From: Aminobacter ciceronei
GTDB taxonomy: Bacteria > Pseudomonadota > Alphaproteobacteria > Rhizobiales > Rhizobiaceae
Length of the DNA stretch: 64,000 nt
Assembly: GCF_014138625.1 (NCBI RefSeq)
Contig: NZ_JACJHY010000032.1
Coordinates: 18,610-82,609 of the forward strand
Reading direction: 5' to 3'
Numbering within the stretch: the first letter of the stretch is position 1; the number at the start of each line of letters is the position of its first letter. A program made the position numbers and the translations under genes. The notes under the pieces are model-generated. The model was not told the DNA's origin. It did no database searches and saw only the letters and a list, made by a program, of their open reading frames with translations. Positions 45,033 to 53,110 of this stretch are shown here, piece after piece.

Positions 45033-45803
45033 ATGAGCGACGACATGATGGCTAGATATCCGAGCCTGGCCGGGCGGCCGGTGCTCGTCTCCGGCGGAGC
45101 GACAGGGATTGGCGAGGCGATGGTGCGGGCCTTTGCCGCTCAGGGAGCGAAAGTCGGATTTGTCGACCTTGCCGAAGCCGAGGGCATGGCGCTTGCCGAG
45201 GAGTTGGCGGGCATGGGCGCTTCCGTCGCCTTCCATGCCTGCGACATCACCGATATCGCGGCCTACCGCGAGGCGATAGCCGCGATCGAGGCCTTGCAGG
45301 GTCCGACCATGGCGCTGGTCAACAACGCCGCGAGCGACACCCGCCACGACTGGCGCGCGGTGACGCCGGAGTATTTCGATGCGCGTGTTGCGGTCAATCT
45401 GCGCCACTCGTTCTTCGCCATCCAGGCGGTGGCACCCGGCATGATCGCCGCCGGCGGCGGTGCGATCGTCAATCTCGGCTCTATCGGCTGGATGAAGGCC
45501 TCGGGCGGCTATCCTGCCTATGCCGCTTCCAAGGCTGCCGTGCACGGCATGACGCGCTCCTTCGCCCGCGATCTCGGCAAGCATGGCATCCGGGTCAATA
45601 CGCTGGTACCGGGCTGGGTGATGACCAAGCGCCAGCTTGAGCTCTGGGTTGACGATGCAGCCAATGCCGAGATCGATGCAAATCAGTGCCTGGCAGGGCG
45701 GGTGCTGCCCGACGACATCGCGCGCATGGCGCTGTTTCTTTCGGCCGACGATTCCATGATGTGCACGGCACAGAATTTTGTCGTCGATGGCGGTTGGGTG
45801 TAA
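45033..45803 (+). CDS. SDR dehydrogenase, probable sugar 1-dehydrogenase
   Basis: A 256-residue short-chain dehydrogenase: cofactor motif SGGATGIGEAM, NNAAS, catalytic Ser in NLGSIGWMKAS and YPAYAASKAAV (YxxxK), then RVNTLVPGWVMTK. Close context with gguC and aldose epimerase suggests oxidation of galactose or arabinose to the lactone. ATG 45033 is 8 nt after AAGGAG; the ATG at 45027 is too close to that site. The stop is 3 bp from the stop of convergent galM. Confidence 0.87.
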   Translation: MSDDMMARYPSLAGRPVLVSGGATGIGEAMVRAFAAQGAKVGFVDLAEAEGMALAEELAGMGASVAFHACDITDIAAYREAIAAIEALQGPTMALVNNAASDTRHDWRAVTPEYFDARVAVNLRHSFFAIQAVAPGMIAAGGGAIVNLGSIGWMKASGGYPAYAASKAAVHGMTRSFARDLGKHGIRVNTLVPGWVMTKRQLELWVDDAANAEIDANQCLAGRVLPDDIARMALFLSADDSMMCTAQNFVVDGGWV

Positions 45804-45806
45804 CGG

Positions 45807-46826
45807 TCACTCGACCATCGAAAAGCGATATTCGGTGACCTGCGAATAGATCTCGTCAGGCCTCAGCACGGCACTCGGGAAGTGCGGGTGGTGGATGGCG
45901 TCGGGGAAGCGTTGCGGCTCGAGGCACAGCGCGCCGTGGCGGACGGGCGCGATGCCGCCGCGCAAGGGCGGGACAACCGGCAGGAAGGCGCCGTCATAGA
46001 GCTGCAGTCCTGGCTCGGTGGTCCAGAGATCGAGCCGGATGCCGGACAGCGGGCCTTCGAGCCTCGCCGCATGCCACGGCTCGGGCGCCGGCTGCATGGC
46101 AAGTACCCAGTTGTGGTCATAAGGGCTGTGTGCCTCGTCCATTCCGTTGCGGACCGGGCGAAGCTCACGGAAATCGAACGGCGTGCCGTCGACGGCAGGC
46201 ACCTCGCCGGTGGGGATGTTGTTCGCGTCGACAGGTGTGTAGGCCTCGGCGGCGATCTTCAGACGATGGTCGAGGATCGAGCCGCCACCATCGAGATTGA
46301 AATAGGCGTGGGCGGCGAGGTTGACCAATGTGGGGGCATCGGCACGGGCGCCGAGCGCAATGGTGAGGCGTCCGGCGTCGAGTGAATAGCGGCAGGTGGC
46401 GATAACCTTGCCGGGGTAGCCCTGATCGCCTGCCTGCGAGATCAGCGCCAGCAGCACCGAACTGTCGTTGGCGTCGACGACGAGCCAGTTGCGGCGGAAG
46501 AAGCCGTCGCTGCCGCCATGGAGATGCGTGCGCTCCGCCTCGTTGAGATCGAGCTCGAACGTCTGTCCGTCGAGCTCGAAGCTGCCGCCGGCGATGCGGT
46601 TGGCGCAACGTCCGGCAATAGCGCCGAAATAGCCGCCATGGTTGAGATAACCGTCAAGATCGTCGAAGCCGAGGATGACCGAGCGCGGGCCGTCAGGCGT
46701 TGCGACGACGAGGTCGGCAAGTGTCGCGCCGAAGGTGAGGATCCTTGCCTCGATGCCTTCGGCGGCGATGTCGATCGCTTGCACCACCGTGCCGTCGGCC
46801 ATCTGACCGAATTCGCTGATCGGCAT
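45807..46826 (-). CDS. galM: Aldose 1-epimerase GalM
   Basis: The mutarotase that interconverts alpha and beta anomers of aldohexoses. The 339 residues contain GFDDLDGYLNHGGYFGAIAG, RCANRIAGGSFELDG, LNEAERTHLHGGSDGFFRRN, the catalytic-His region VNLAAHAYFNLDGGGSI, AHSPYDHNWVL and a late Glu in GALCLEPQRFPDAIHHP. It converges on the SDR gene and lies 113 bp downstream of mocF in the same direction, so it may be read from either promoter region. Confidence 0.94.
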   Translation of the reverse strand: MPISEFGQMADGTVVQAIDIAAEGIEARILTFGATLADLVVATPDGPRSVILGFDDLDGYLNHGGYFGAIAGRCANRIAGGSFELDGQTFELDLNEAERTHLHGGSDGFFRRNWLVVDANDSSVLLALISQAGDQGYPGKVIATCRYSLDAGRLTIALGARADAPTLVNLAAHAYFNLDGGGSILDHRLKIAAEAYTPVDANNIPTGEVPAVDGTPFDFRELRPVRNGMDEAHSPYDHNWVLAMQPAPEPWHAARLEGPLSGIRLDLWTTEPGLQLYDGAFLPVVPPLRGGIAPVRHGALCLEPQRFPDAIHHPHFPSAVLRPDEIYSQVTEYRFSMVE

Positions 46827-46939
46827 TGTCGTTTGCTCCGCGCGGCCCTCGCGCCCAGCGCAGGTTCCTGCAAACCGGCACGATTCTCAAGCGGCTTTTG
46901 CCAGCTGCCTTGCGCGTCCTGACGGGTGCGTGCTCCGTG

Positions 46940-48172
46940 TCACGCGGCGAGCAGACTCTTGAGCTTGACCGAGGGCGCGGCCAGCGCGCCGATGTCGGGG
47001 CGGGCGGATTTTGCGATCAGCATTTCGGCGAGGCGAATGTCGCGCGCAACCGCATTGCCCGGGCCGATGCCGCTGGCGGCGACGAGTCGGCCGTCCTCTT
47101 TGAGATGGAACAGGATGAAGGCGCCGTCGTCGAGGTCGCGGCGGACGGTGCGCTCGCCTTCGTCGGGCAAGCCGGCGATCTGCAGGCTGAGCCCGTACTG
47201 GTCGGACCAGAACCAGGGAACGCAGGCAAGGGCTTCCTCTGATCCGAGCATGTTGCGCGCGGCGAGCGCGCCGTGCTCCTGGGCGCTGCGCCAGGCCTCC
47301 AGCCGGACGCGGCGGCCGCCATAGACGGCAAGCGGGAACGAACAGCAGTCGCCGGCGGCGAAGATCAGAGGGTCGCTGGTGCGTAGCTGCGCGTCGACGG
47401 CGATACCGTTGTTGAGGGTGAGGCCCGCGGTTTCGGCAAGTGTCGTGACCGGCACGGCGCCGATGCCGATGATGGCGAGATCGGCCGTGACCTGCAGGCC
47501 GCTGGCAAGCGTGATGCGTACCCCGTCAGCCCTGTCGTTGATGGTCGCAATGCCGTCGCCGCAGACGATGTCGACGCCTTCGGTTGCGTGCGTCTCGTGG
47601 ACGACGGTTGCGATGTCTTCCGGCACGCCGCGCATCAGGATGCGTGACTGAGCCTCGATGACGGTGACGTCCGCGCCGAGCTTGCGGGCGGATGCCGCGA
47701 GTTCGAGGCCGATGAAGCCGCCGCCGACGATGGCTATCCGGCAGCCGGGACCGAGATGCGAACGGATGGCGAGCGCATCATCGAAGGTCCGGAGATAGAC
47801 GCAGCGCGAGCCGAGACCGGCAAGCGGCAGCCGGCGCGGTGTGGCTCCGGTGGCGATCAACAGCTTGTCGTATTCTAGGTCGGAGCCGTTGGTGAGACGG
47901 ACCGAGCGGTTGGCGCGGTCGATCGATGTCGCGGTGGTGGTGCCGACCAGGTCAATGCGATGTTCCTTGAGGCGTGCGGCGTCGGCGATCGCCTTGATGG
48001 CGGGTGCATCGGTCGATGTCATCGCCTCCTTGGACAGCGGTGGACGCTCGTAAGGCAGATGCCTCTCCGCGCCGACAAGCGTGATGGTGCCGTCATAGCC
48101 GGCTTCCCGCAGGGCGAAGGCGGCCCGCGTGCCGCCTTCGCCGGCGCCGATGATGATCATTCCCGCCGCCAT
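46940..48172 (-). CDS. mocF: Ferredoxin reductase, MocF-like
   Basis: A 410-residue FAD/NAD(P)H ferredoxin reductase. FAD site MIIIGAGEGGTRAAFALREA, NAD site IAIVGGGFIGLELAASARKL, and the second FAD signature LIFAAGDCCSFPL. The C-terminal reductase domain ends SVKLKSLLAA. It would pass electrons from NAD(P)H to the adjacent MocE-type ferredoxin. ATG 48172 is chosen (MAAGMIIIGAG); the frame is open upstream across mocE. It lies 5 bp after mocE in the mocD-mocE-mocF order known from Rhizobium leguminosarum rhizopine catabolism. Confidence 0.85.
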   Translation of the reverse strand: MAAGMIIIGAGEGGTRAAFALREAGYDGTITLVGAERHLPYERPPLSKEAMTSTDAPAIKAIADAARLKEHRIDLVGTTTATSIDRANRSVRLTNGSDLEYDKLLIATGATPRRLPLAGLGSRCVYLRTFDDALAIRSHLGPGCRIAIVGGGFIGLELAASARKLGADVTVIEAQSRILMRGVPEDIATVVHETHATEGVDIVCGDGIATINDRADGVRITLASGLQVTADLAIIGIGAVPVTTLAETAGLTLNNGIAVDAQLRTSDPLIFAAGDCCSFPLAVYGGRRVRLEAWRSAQEHGALAARNMLGSEEALACVPWFWSDQYGLSLQIAGLPDEGERTVRRDLDDGAFILFHLKEDGRLVAASGIGPGNAVARDIRLAEMLIAKSARPDIGALAAPSVKLKSLLAA

Positions 48173-48177
48173 GTCAG

Positions 48178-48492
48178 TCAGCCCAGCTGGATGAAGACCT
48201 TGCCGGCGTCGATTTTCACCGGATAGGTCCTGAGGTTGACGCAGACGGGCGCGCCGCGCGCCGCACCGGTCTTGTAGTTGAAGCGGCCATTGTGCTTGGG
48301 GCATTCGATGATGTCGCCCATGACCAGGCCCTGCGACAGATGGATCTGCTCGTGGGTGCACAAGCCGTCAGTGGCGAAGAACTCGTCCTCCGGGCTACGG
48401 TAAAGCGCGAAGGTGCGCCCGGCATGGTCGAAGCGGATCACGTCTTCCTCGTCGATGTCGTCGGCCGCGCAGGCCTCGATCCAGTCGCTCAT
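48178..48492 (-). CDS. mocE: MocE-family Rieske [2Fe-2S] ferredoxin
   Basis: A 104-residue Rieske ferredoxin. The cluster ligands are in CTHEQIHLSQG (CxH) and ECPKHNGRFNY (CxxH), 17 residues apart. It carries electrons from the reductase at 46940-48172 to the membrane oxygenase at 48518-49606. MocE ferredoxins were first named in rhizopine catabolism. It lies 25 bp after the oxygenase gene. Confidence 0.93.
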   Translation of the reverse strand: MSDWIEACAADDIDEEDVIRFDHAGRTFALYRSPEDEFFATDGLCTHEQIHLSQGLVMGDIIECPKHNGRFNYKTGAARGAPVCVNLRTYPVKIDAGKVFIQLG

Positions 48493-48517
48493 GTCTCTCT
48501 CCCTGGGTTTCGAACGG

Positions 48518-49606
48518 CTATTCGGCAGCCAGCGCCGTCTCGCTATGGAAGTCCTCGCGGTAGGGCCGTGCCGTCGGCGGCAGCTCGCGCTTGACGAAGT
48601 AGTCCTCGTTGCGGAGCTGGCGGACGAAGGCCGGCAGCATCTCGCGGTAGCCGTCCCACATGGAGGGGCTAGGCGCAGGCAGGTCGTGCTTGATCAGCTC
48701 ATGCAGCTTCGGCAGCGCGTGATAGGGCACCATCGGGAACATATGATGTTCGACGTGGTAGTTCATGTTCCAGTAGATGAAGCGGCTGACGGGGTTCATC
48801 AGCACCGTGCGGCTGTTGAGGCGGTGGTCGATGACGTTGTCGGCGAGGCCGCCATGCTGCAAAAGGCCGGTGAGCACGTGATGCCAGGCGCCGTAGAGGC
48901 GAGGCAGGCCGACAAGCATCAAAGGCAGCCATGAGCCGAGATAAAGTGCCAGCATGATGGTGGCCACATAGATGGCGAGCCAGATTCGGGCGATGCGGAT
49001 GGCGCGGGGCTGCTCGCTCTCGGGGATGAAGGTCTTTTCCTCCGCGCCGATGATGCCGGCCGCGTTGCGGACCATGTCAACCATGGCGTGCCAGGCATCG
49101 AGCAGGCCGAAGAAATTGAGCGCGACGCGCAGAAGGTCTGGCGGGCGCATGACCGCTATCTCTGGATCGCGGCCGACGATGACGGTGTCGGTGTGGTGGC
49201 GGGTGTGGCTCCAGCGCCAGGTCACCGGATTGCGCATGATCATGAAGCAGGCGATCTGATAGACCGCGTCGTTCATCCACTGCGTCTTGAAGGCGGTGCC
49301 GTGGCCGCATTCGTGCCAGCGCGAGTCGGTTGCCGAGCCGTAGAGCACGCCGTACCAGAGGAAGAAGGGCACGCACCACCAGCTGCCCCACAGCGCCGCG
49401 CCGGCAGTACCGAAGGCGATGAGCAGGCCGAGCCAGATTGCGGTGTCGCGGATGGCCGGACCGTCGGAGCGCTGCATCAGCTCCTTCATCTGCTTGCGCG
49501 GAATGTCGGTGTGGTACCACTCGGCAGCCGCAAGGCCGCTTTCGACGGCGCGATGCGCGCTTTCTCCCACAAGGCTGTAGTCGCGCGCCAAAGGCGTCAC
49601 GGTCAT
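48518..49606 (-). CDS. mocD: Membrane di-iron oxygenase, MocD-like (fatty-acid-desaturase fold)
   Basis: A 362-residue integral membrane protein with the three histidine boxes of the desaturase/hydroxylase fold: HECGH (HxxxH), HTRHH (HxxHH) and NYHVEHH (HxxHH). Four membrane spans are likely. With the ferredoxin and reductase it resembles MocDEF, which are needed to remove the O-methyl group of 3-O-methyl-scyllo-inosamine in R. leguminosarum. The location in an inositol locus fits this better than lipid desaturation, though a lipid role cannot be excluded. It is divergent from the LacI gene. Confidence 0.85.
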   Translation of the reverse strand: MTVTPLARDYSLVGESAHRAVESGLAAAEWYHTDIPRKQMKELMQRSDGPAIRDTAIWLGLLIAFGTAGAALWGSWWCVPFFLWYGVLYGSATDSRWHECGHGTAFKTQWMNDAVYQIACFMIMRNPVTWRWSHTRHHTDTVIVGRDPEIAVMRPPDLLRVALNFFGLLDAWHAMVDMVRNAAGIIGAEEKTFIPESEQPRAIRIARIWLAIYVATIMLALYLGSWLPLMLVGLPRLYGAWHHVLTGLLQHGGLADNVIDHRLNSRTVLMNPVSRFIYWNMNYHVEHHMFPMVPYHALPKLHELIKHDLPAPSPSMWDGYREMLPAFVRQLRNEDYFVKRELPPTARPYREDFHSETALAAE

Positions 49607-49691
49607 GGCTCTCTCCCTGGAAGTCGGAAACAGGTCCGCGATGGGCGCTGGACATCGTTCACTGGAAGAATGCTAACTCATGATGCAATAT

Positions 49692-49731
49692 TTTCAATCA
49701 TTGCATGATGGTTTCTATCATTTTCTATCAT
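49692..49731. promoter_or_regulatory. Phased repeats, candidate LacI-type operator cluster
   Basis: An exact tandem 10-bp repeat TTTCTATCAT lies at 49712-49721 and 49722-49731. A degenerate third copy TTTCAATCAT lies at 49692-49701. The dyad ATCATTGCATGAT is at 49697-49709. The cluster sits in the 161-bp divergent region between mocD and the LacI gene. The 10- and 20-bp phasing places copies on one DNA face. The same core recurs at 50818-50850. Confidence 0.55.
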
Positions 49732-49767
49732 GATGCGCTAAGCTGCGACAAAACCCAGGGATTGGAC

Positions 49768-50799
49768 ATGAGCAAGCGCCCGACAATCGCCGATCTCGCC
49801 CACGCCTCGGGCGTCAGCGTTGCAACCATCGACCGTGTGCTGAACGGGCGCCTGCCGGTGCGCGAGGAAACGCAGCGCCGCGTCTACGAGGCGGCGACAT
49901 CCATCGGCTATCATGCGGCCGGGCTGATCGCGCAGCGCATGCGCAAGGAACTGCCGGTGTATCGGCTCGGCTTCGTGCTGCTGCGGCCGAAAGACGTGTT
50001 TTACCGTGCCTTCGCCGGTGAACTGGAGAAGGCGATAACCCAGGCGACGGGGGTTCGCGGTGCTGGTGTCATCGAATTTGCCGAGACGCTCTCGCCGGAG
50101 GAGATTCTGGAACGGCTGCGGCGGCTGGCGGCAAGCTGCGATGCAGTGGCGCTGGTAAGCCCCGACCATCCCAGCGTGACGGCGGCGGTTGCTGAACTCA
50201 AGCAGCGCGGCATTCCCGTCTTCGCGCTGCTGTCGGACTTCGCGACGGGCATTCGCGAGGGGTACGTTGGCATCGACAACCTCAAGGTCGGACGCACCGC
50301 CGCGTGGATGATCTCCAAATGCGCGCGGGGGCCGGGCAAGGTGGCGTTGTTCGTCGGCAGCCATCGCTTCCATGGCCACGAATTGCGCGAGATCGGCTTT
50401 CGCGCTTTCTTCCGCGAACATGCGCCCGACTTCACGCTGCTCGAAACCATCGTCAACAACGAGTCCTGGGAAGCCACCCACGAGGTCGTCGACGACCTGC
50501 TCCGCAAGCATGACAATCTCGTCGGTTGTTACGTTGCCGGCGGTGGCATCGAAGGGGCGATCTCGGCGCTACGCCAGGCTAAGCCCGATCCGTTGCCGGT
50601 GCTGATCTGCAACGAGATCACCTTGGACACACGCGTGGCATTGGCCGACAACCTTGCAACGATGGTGATTGCGACGCCGCTGGCGTCGTTGTGCCGCGAA
50701 CTTGTCGGGCTGATGGCGCATGCGATCGAGGAGGGGGCGGCCAACGCCCCCGGTCAGACCTTCCTGCCGTTCGACATCTTCCTGCCGGAGAATATCTGA
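49768..50799 (+). CDS. LacI family transcriptional regulator
   Basis: A 343-residue LacI/GalR regulator. The N-terminal headpiece is RPTIADLAHASGVSVATIDR with VLNGRLPVREET, followed by a periplasmic-binding-protein-like effector domain. The ATG at 49768 is the only start that leaves the headpiece at the N-terminus. It is divergent from mocDEF and upstream of the IolI-like gene, so it probably controls both. The effector is likely an inositol derivative (inference). Confidence 0.92.
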   Translation: MSKRPTIADLAHASGVSVATIDRVLNGRLPVREETQRRVYEAATSIGYHAAGLIAQRMRKELPVYRLGFVLLRPKDVFYRAFAGELEKAITQATGVRGAGVIEFAETLSPEEILERLRRLAASCDAVALVSPDHPSVTAAVAELKQRGIPVFALLSDFATGIREGYVGIDNLKVGRTAAWMISKCARGPGKVALFVGSHRFHGHELREIGFRAFFREHAPDFTLLETIVNNESWEATHEVVDDLLRKHDNLVGCYVAGGGIEGAISALRQAKPDPLPVLICNEITLDTRVALADNLATMVIATPLASLCRELVGLMAHAIEEGAANAPGQTFLPFDIFLPENI

Positions 50800-50817
50800 C
50801 GGTGTGGCCTGCCGGCC

Positions 50818-50850
50818 ATGCGAATCTATCATCAAATGATAGATTCGCAT
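50818..50850. promoter_or_regulatory. Perfect 15-bp palindrome, candidate operator
   Basis: Arms ATGCGAATCTATCAT and its exact complement with a CAA spacer, 19 bp after the LacI stop and about 90 bp before the IolI-like gene. The core TCTATCAT is the repeat found upstream of the LacI gene. No T run follows, so an operator is more likely than a terminator. Confidence 0.6.
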
Positions 50851-50939
50851 CATATTTCGGATTGACTGTTCTATTTTATAGGTAGATTGGAGCATAAATA
50901 TCGATGCGCCGCCCCGCGATCCCGGAGGAGAAATTCGGC

Positions 50940-51755
50940 ATGCCCAGCAAGCTCACATTCGCGCTGAACCATATGGTGGCACCCGGGCTGAAGCCGGCAG
51001 CGTTCTTCGCATTGTGCCGGGACCTTGGCCTGAGCGATGTCGAAATCCGCAACGACCTCTCAGGCAACGCCATCATCGACGGCACGCCGGCTGCGGCCAT
51101 CAAGGCGCAGGCAGCGGAAAATGGAATGTCCATTGCAACCATCAACGCCCTGCAGCGCTTCAACGAATGGAGCGCCGCGCGCGAAGCCGAGGCGATCGAA
51201 CTCGCCGACTATGCCCGCGACGCCGGTGCTGCGGCGCTGGTCCTGGTTCCGGTCAATGACGGCACGGGGAAGGCCGATGGCGAGCGCCAGCGTAACCTCA
51301 GGACGGCGCTGACGGCGCTGACCGCGATCCTCGGCGATCGCGGCGTGCGTGGACTTGTCGAGCCGCTCGGCTTCGAGATCTGCTCGCTGCGCTCCAAGCG
51401 CGAGGCGGCCGAAGCGATCGAGGATGTCGATGGAACTGACACTTTTCGAATGGTGCACGACACGTTCCATCATCATCTTGCCGGCGAGCCCGACATCTTC
51501 CCAGGCATGACCGGCCTAGTGCACATTTCAGGCGTCGACGACCCTGCGGTGACGGTCTCCGACATGCGCGACCCGCACCGGGTCTTGGTCGATGCAGCCG
51601 ACCGGCTCGACAATGTCGGCCAGATCCGTGCGCTGGTGTCTGGCGGCTATCAGGGGCTGCTCTCCTTCGAGCCGTTTTCGCCTGTCGTGCAGAAGCTTAC
51701 CGAGCCGCGCGCAGCGCTTGCCGAGAGCATTGCGTTCATCCGCTCGCGGGTCTGA
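50940..51755 (+). CDS. IolI-like sugar isomerase (TIM barrel)
   Basis: A 271-residue xylose-isomerase-like TIM barrel. The pattern (LSDVEIRNDL, INALQRFNEWSAAREAEAIE, VHDTFHHHLAGE, VHISGVDD and LLSFEPFSPVVQKL) matches the metal-binding and active-site strands of Bacillus IolI, a 2-keto-myo-inositol isomerase. The start ATG 50940 follows GGAGGAG by 10 nt; an earlier ATG at 50904 precedes that site. It sits between the LacI regulator and the MocB-like transporter. Confidence 0.8.
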   Translation: MPSKLTFALNHMVAPGLKPAAFFALCRDLGLSDVEIRNDLSGNAIIDGTPAAAIKAQAAENGMSIATINALQRFNEWSAAREAEAIELADYARDAGAAALVLVPVNDGTGKADGERQRNLRTALTALTAILGDRGVRGLVEPLGFEICSLRSKREAAEAIEDVDGTDTFRMVHDTFHHHLAGEPDIFPGMTGLVHISGVDDPAVTVSDMRDPHRVLVDAADRLDNVGQIRALVSGGYQGLLSFEPFSPVVQKLTEPRAALAESIAFIRSRV

Positions 51756-52075
51756 CGCAACGGCTCCATCCAGCGAAATAGCCGTCATCTCCAGCGCCGC
51801 CCGGGCGACCGGGCGGCGCAATTCGTTGCTCCCCGAAGGATTGATAGGCAGGCAATGGAATGTCTCTTGACGTCTGGCCTCAATATGGAATAAACATTTC
51901 ATATACAAAAAACACGGCCCGAACATTCTGAATTTGGGCCGGCATCGGGAAGCGAGTGGCGCATCTTGCATCGCGGAGGAGCGATGGTGCCTCTCGTAGA
52001 GACGAGCCTGCGGCCGACCGCGGGCTTCCGGCACGTCGGGGTGCAGCCGGGCACCATTGTTGGAGGAGAGTGAAC
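51756..52075. other. 320-bp intergenic region upstream of the MocB-like gene
   Basis: No gene is supported. It contains two IolR-like boxes at 51857-51900 within an A/T-rich stretch (ATATACAAAAAACACG) that probably includes the promoter. A GGAGGAG just before 52076 is the binding-protein ribosome site. Confidence 0.7.
51857..51900 (+). promoter_or_regulatory. Two IolR-like boxes upstream of the MocB-like transporter
   Basis: GGAA-TGTCTC-TTGA at 51857-51870 and GGAA-TAAACA-TTTC at 51887-51900, 30 bp apart. The second is embedded in a longer symmetric element (ATATGgAAT..ATTtCATAT). The S. meliloti IolR box, as I recall, is GGAA-N6-TTCC, so both copies are degenerate in the right arm. Confidence 0.5.
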
Positions 52076-53014
52076 ATGAGGAAATTCCTGCTCGGCGTAG
52101 CCATGACCGCGCTGATGTCCGGCACTGCGTTTGCCGGCGATATCGGCGTCAGCATGGCCAATTCTGACACCTTCCTGACCGTCCTGCGCAAGGGTATCGA
52201 GAAGTCCGCGGCTGACGCCAGCCAGCCGGTCGTCATCGAGATCGCCGACGACGACGTCAACAAGCAGCTCAGCCAGGTCCAGAACTTCATCGCCGCCAAG
52301 GTCGACGCCATCATCGTCAATCCGGTCGACACCTCGGCCACCGGGCCGATGACCAAGCTTGCCACCGACGCCGGCATTCCGATCGTCTACGTCAACCGCG
52401 AGCCGATCGACGTCGGCGCGCTCGGTGCCAAGGGTGCTTTCGTCGGTTCGAACGAAGTCGATTCCGGCACGCTTGAGACCAAGGAAGTCTGCCGCATCCT
52501 CAAGGAAGCCGGCAAGACCGAGGCTGGCATCCTGATCATGGTCGGTGACCTCGCCAACCAGGCGGCTGTGATGCGCACCAAGGACATCCATGATGTCAAC
52601 GCCGGCAGCGACTGCGGCGTCAAGCTGAACGTCATCGACGAACAGACCGCTGGCTGGGATCCGGTCAAGGCACAGGACCTGATGACCAACTGGATCGCCG
52701 CCGGCCACAAGCCGGACGCCGTCATCTCGAACAACGACAACATGGCCATCGGCGCCATCAACGCCATGAAGGCGGCCGGTTGGGACATGAAGACCGTGAT
52801 CGTGGCCGGCGTCGATGCGACCCAGGAAGCGCTCGCCTACATGAAGGCCGGCGACCTCGATGTGACCGTGTTCCAGAACGCCGCCGCCCAGGGTGGTGGT
52901 GCGGTCGAAACCGCCATGAAGCTCGCCAAGGGCGAATCCGTGACGTCGCCCGTCTGGGTGCCGTTCGAGCTGGTGACCCCGGCGAATATGGACCAGTACA
53001 CCACCAAGAACTGA
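52076..53014 (+). CDS. Inositol/rhizopine-type periplasmic binding protein (MocB-like)
   Basis: A 312-residue CUT2 binding protein with signal peptide 1-20 (LLGVAMTALMSGTAFA). The mature part starts DIGVSMANSDTFLTVLRKGI. Also seen are VDAIIVNPVDTSATGPMTKL, YVNREPIDVG and NDNMAIGAINAMKAAGW. MocB/IbpA-type proteins bind rhizopine or myo-inositol. The choice between these ligands cannot be made from sequence alone. It is the first gene of the transporter operon, followed by a hairpin. Confidence 0.87.
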   Translation: MRKFLLGVAMTALMSGTAFAGDIGVSMANSDTFLTVLRKGIEKSAADASQPVVIEIADDDVNKQLSQVQNFIAAKVDAIIVNPVDTSATGPMTKLATDAGIPIVYVNREPIDVGALGAKGAFVGSNEVDSGTLETKEVCRILKEAGKTEAGILIMVGDLANQAAVMRTKDIHDVNAGSDCGVKLNVIDEQTAGWDPVKAQDLMTNWIAAGHKPDAVISNNDNMAIGAINAMKAAGWDMKTVIVAGVDATQEALAYMKAGDLDVTVFQNAAAQGGGAVETAMKLAKGESVTSPVWVPFELVTPANMDQYTTKN

Positions 53015-53026
53015 TATGATCTGACC

Positions 53027-53056
53027 AATGCGCCGTCGCAAACGGCGGCGCATTTT
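53027..53056 (+). terminator. Hairpin after the MocB-like gene
   Basis: Arms AATGCGCCG / CGGCGCATT followed by TT, 13 bp after the stop. It probably attenuates transcription into the ATPase gene so that the binding protein is made in excess. Confidence 0.7.
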
Positions 53057-53110
53057 CCCCAAGAGGACCTTGACCCGCGCAACAGTCGGGCCGGCCTGGG
53101 AGGACCAATC

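Noticed and set aside
49738..50511. Minus-strand frames across the LacI gene
   Set aside because: No conserved domain; the plus-strand gene has a clear headpiece and effector domain.
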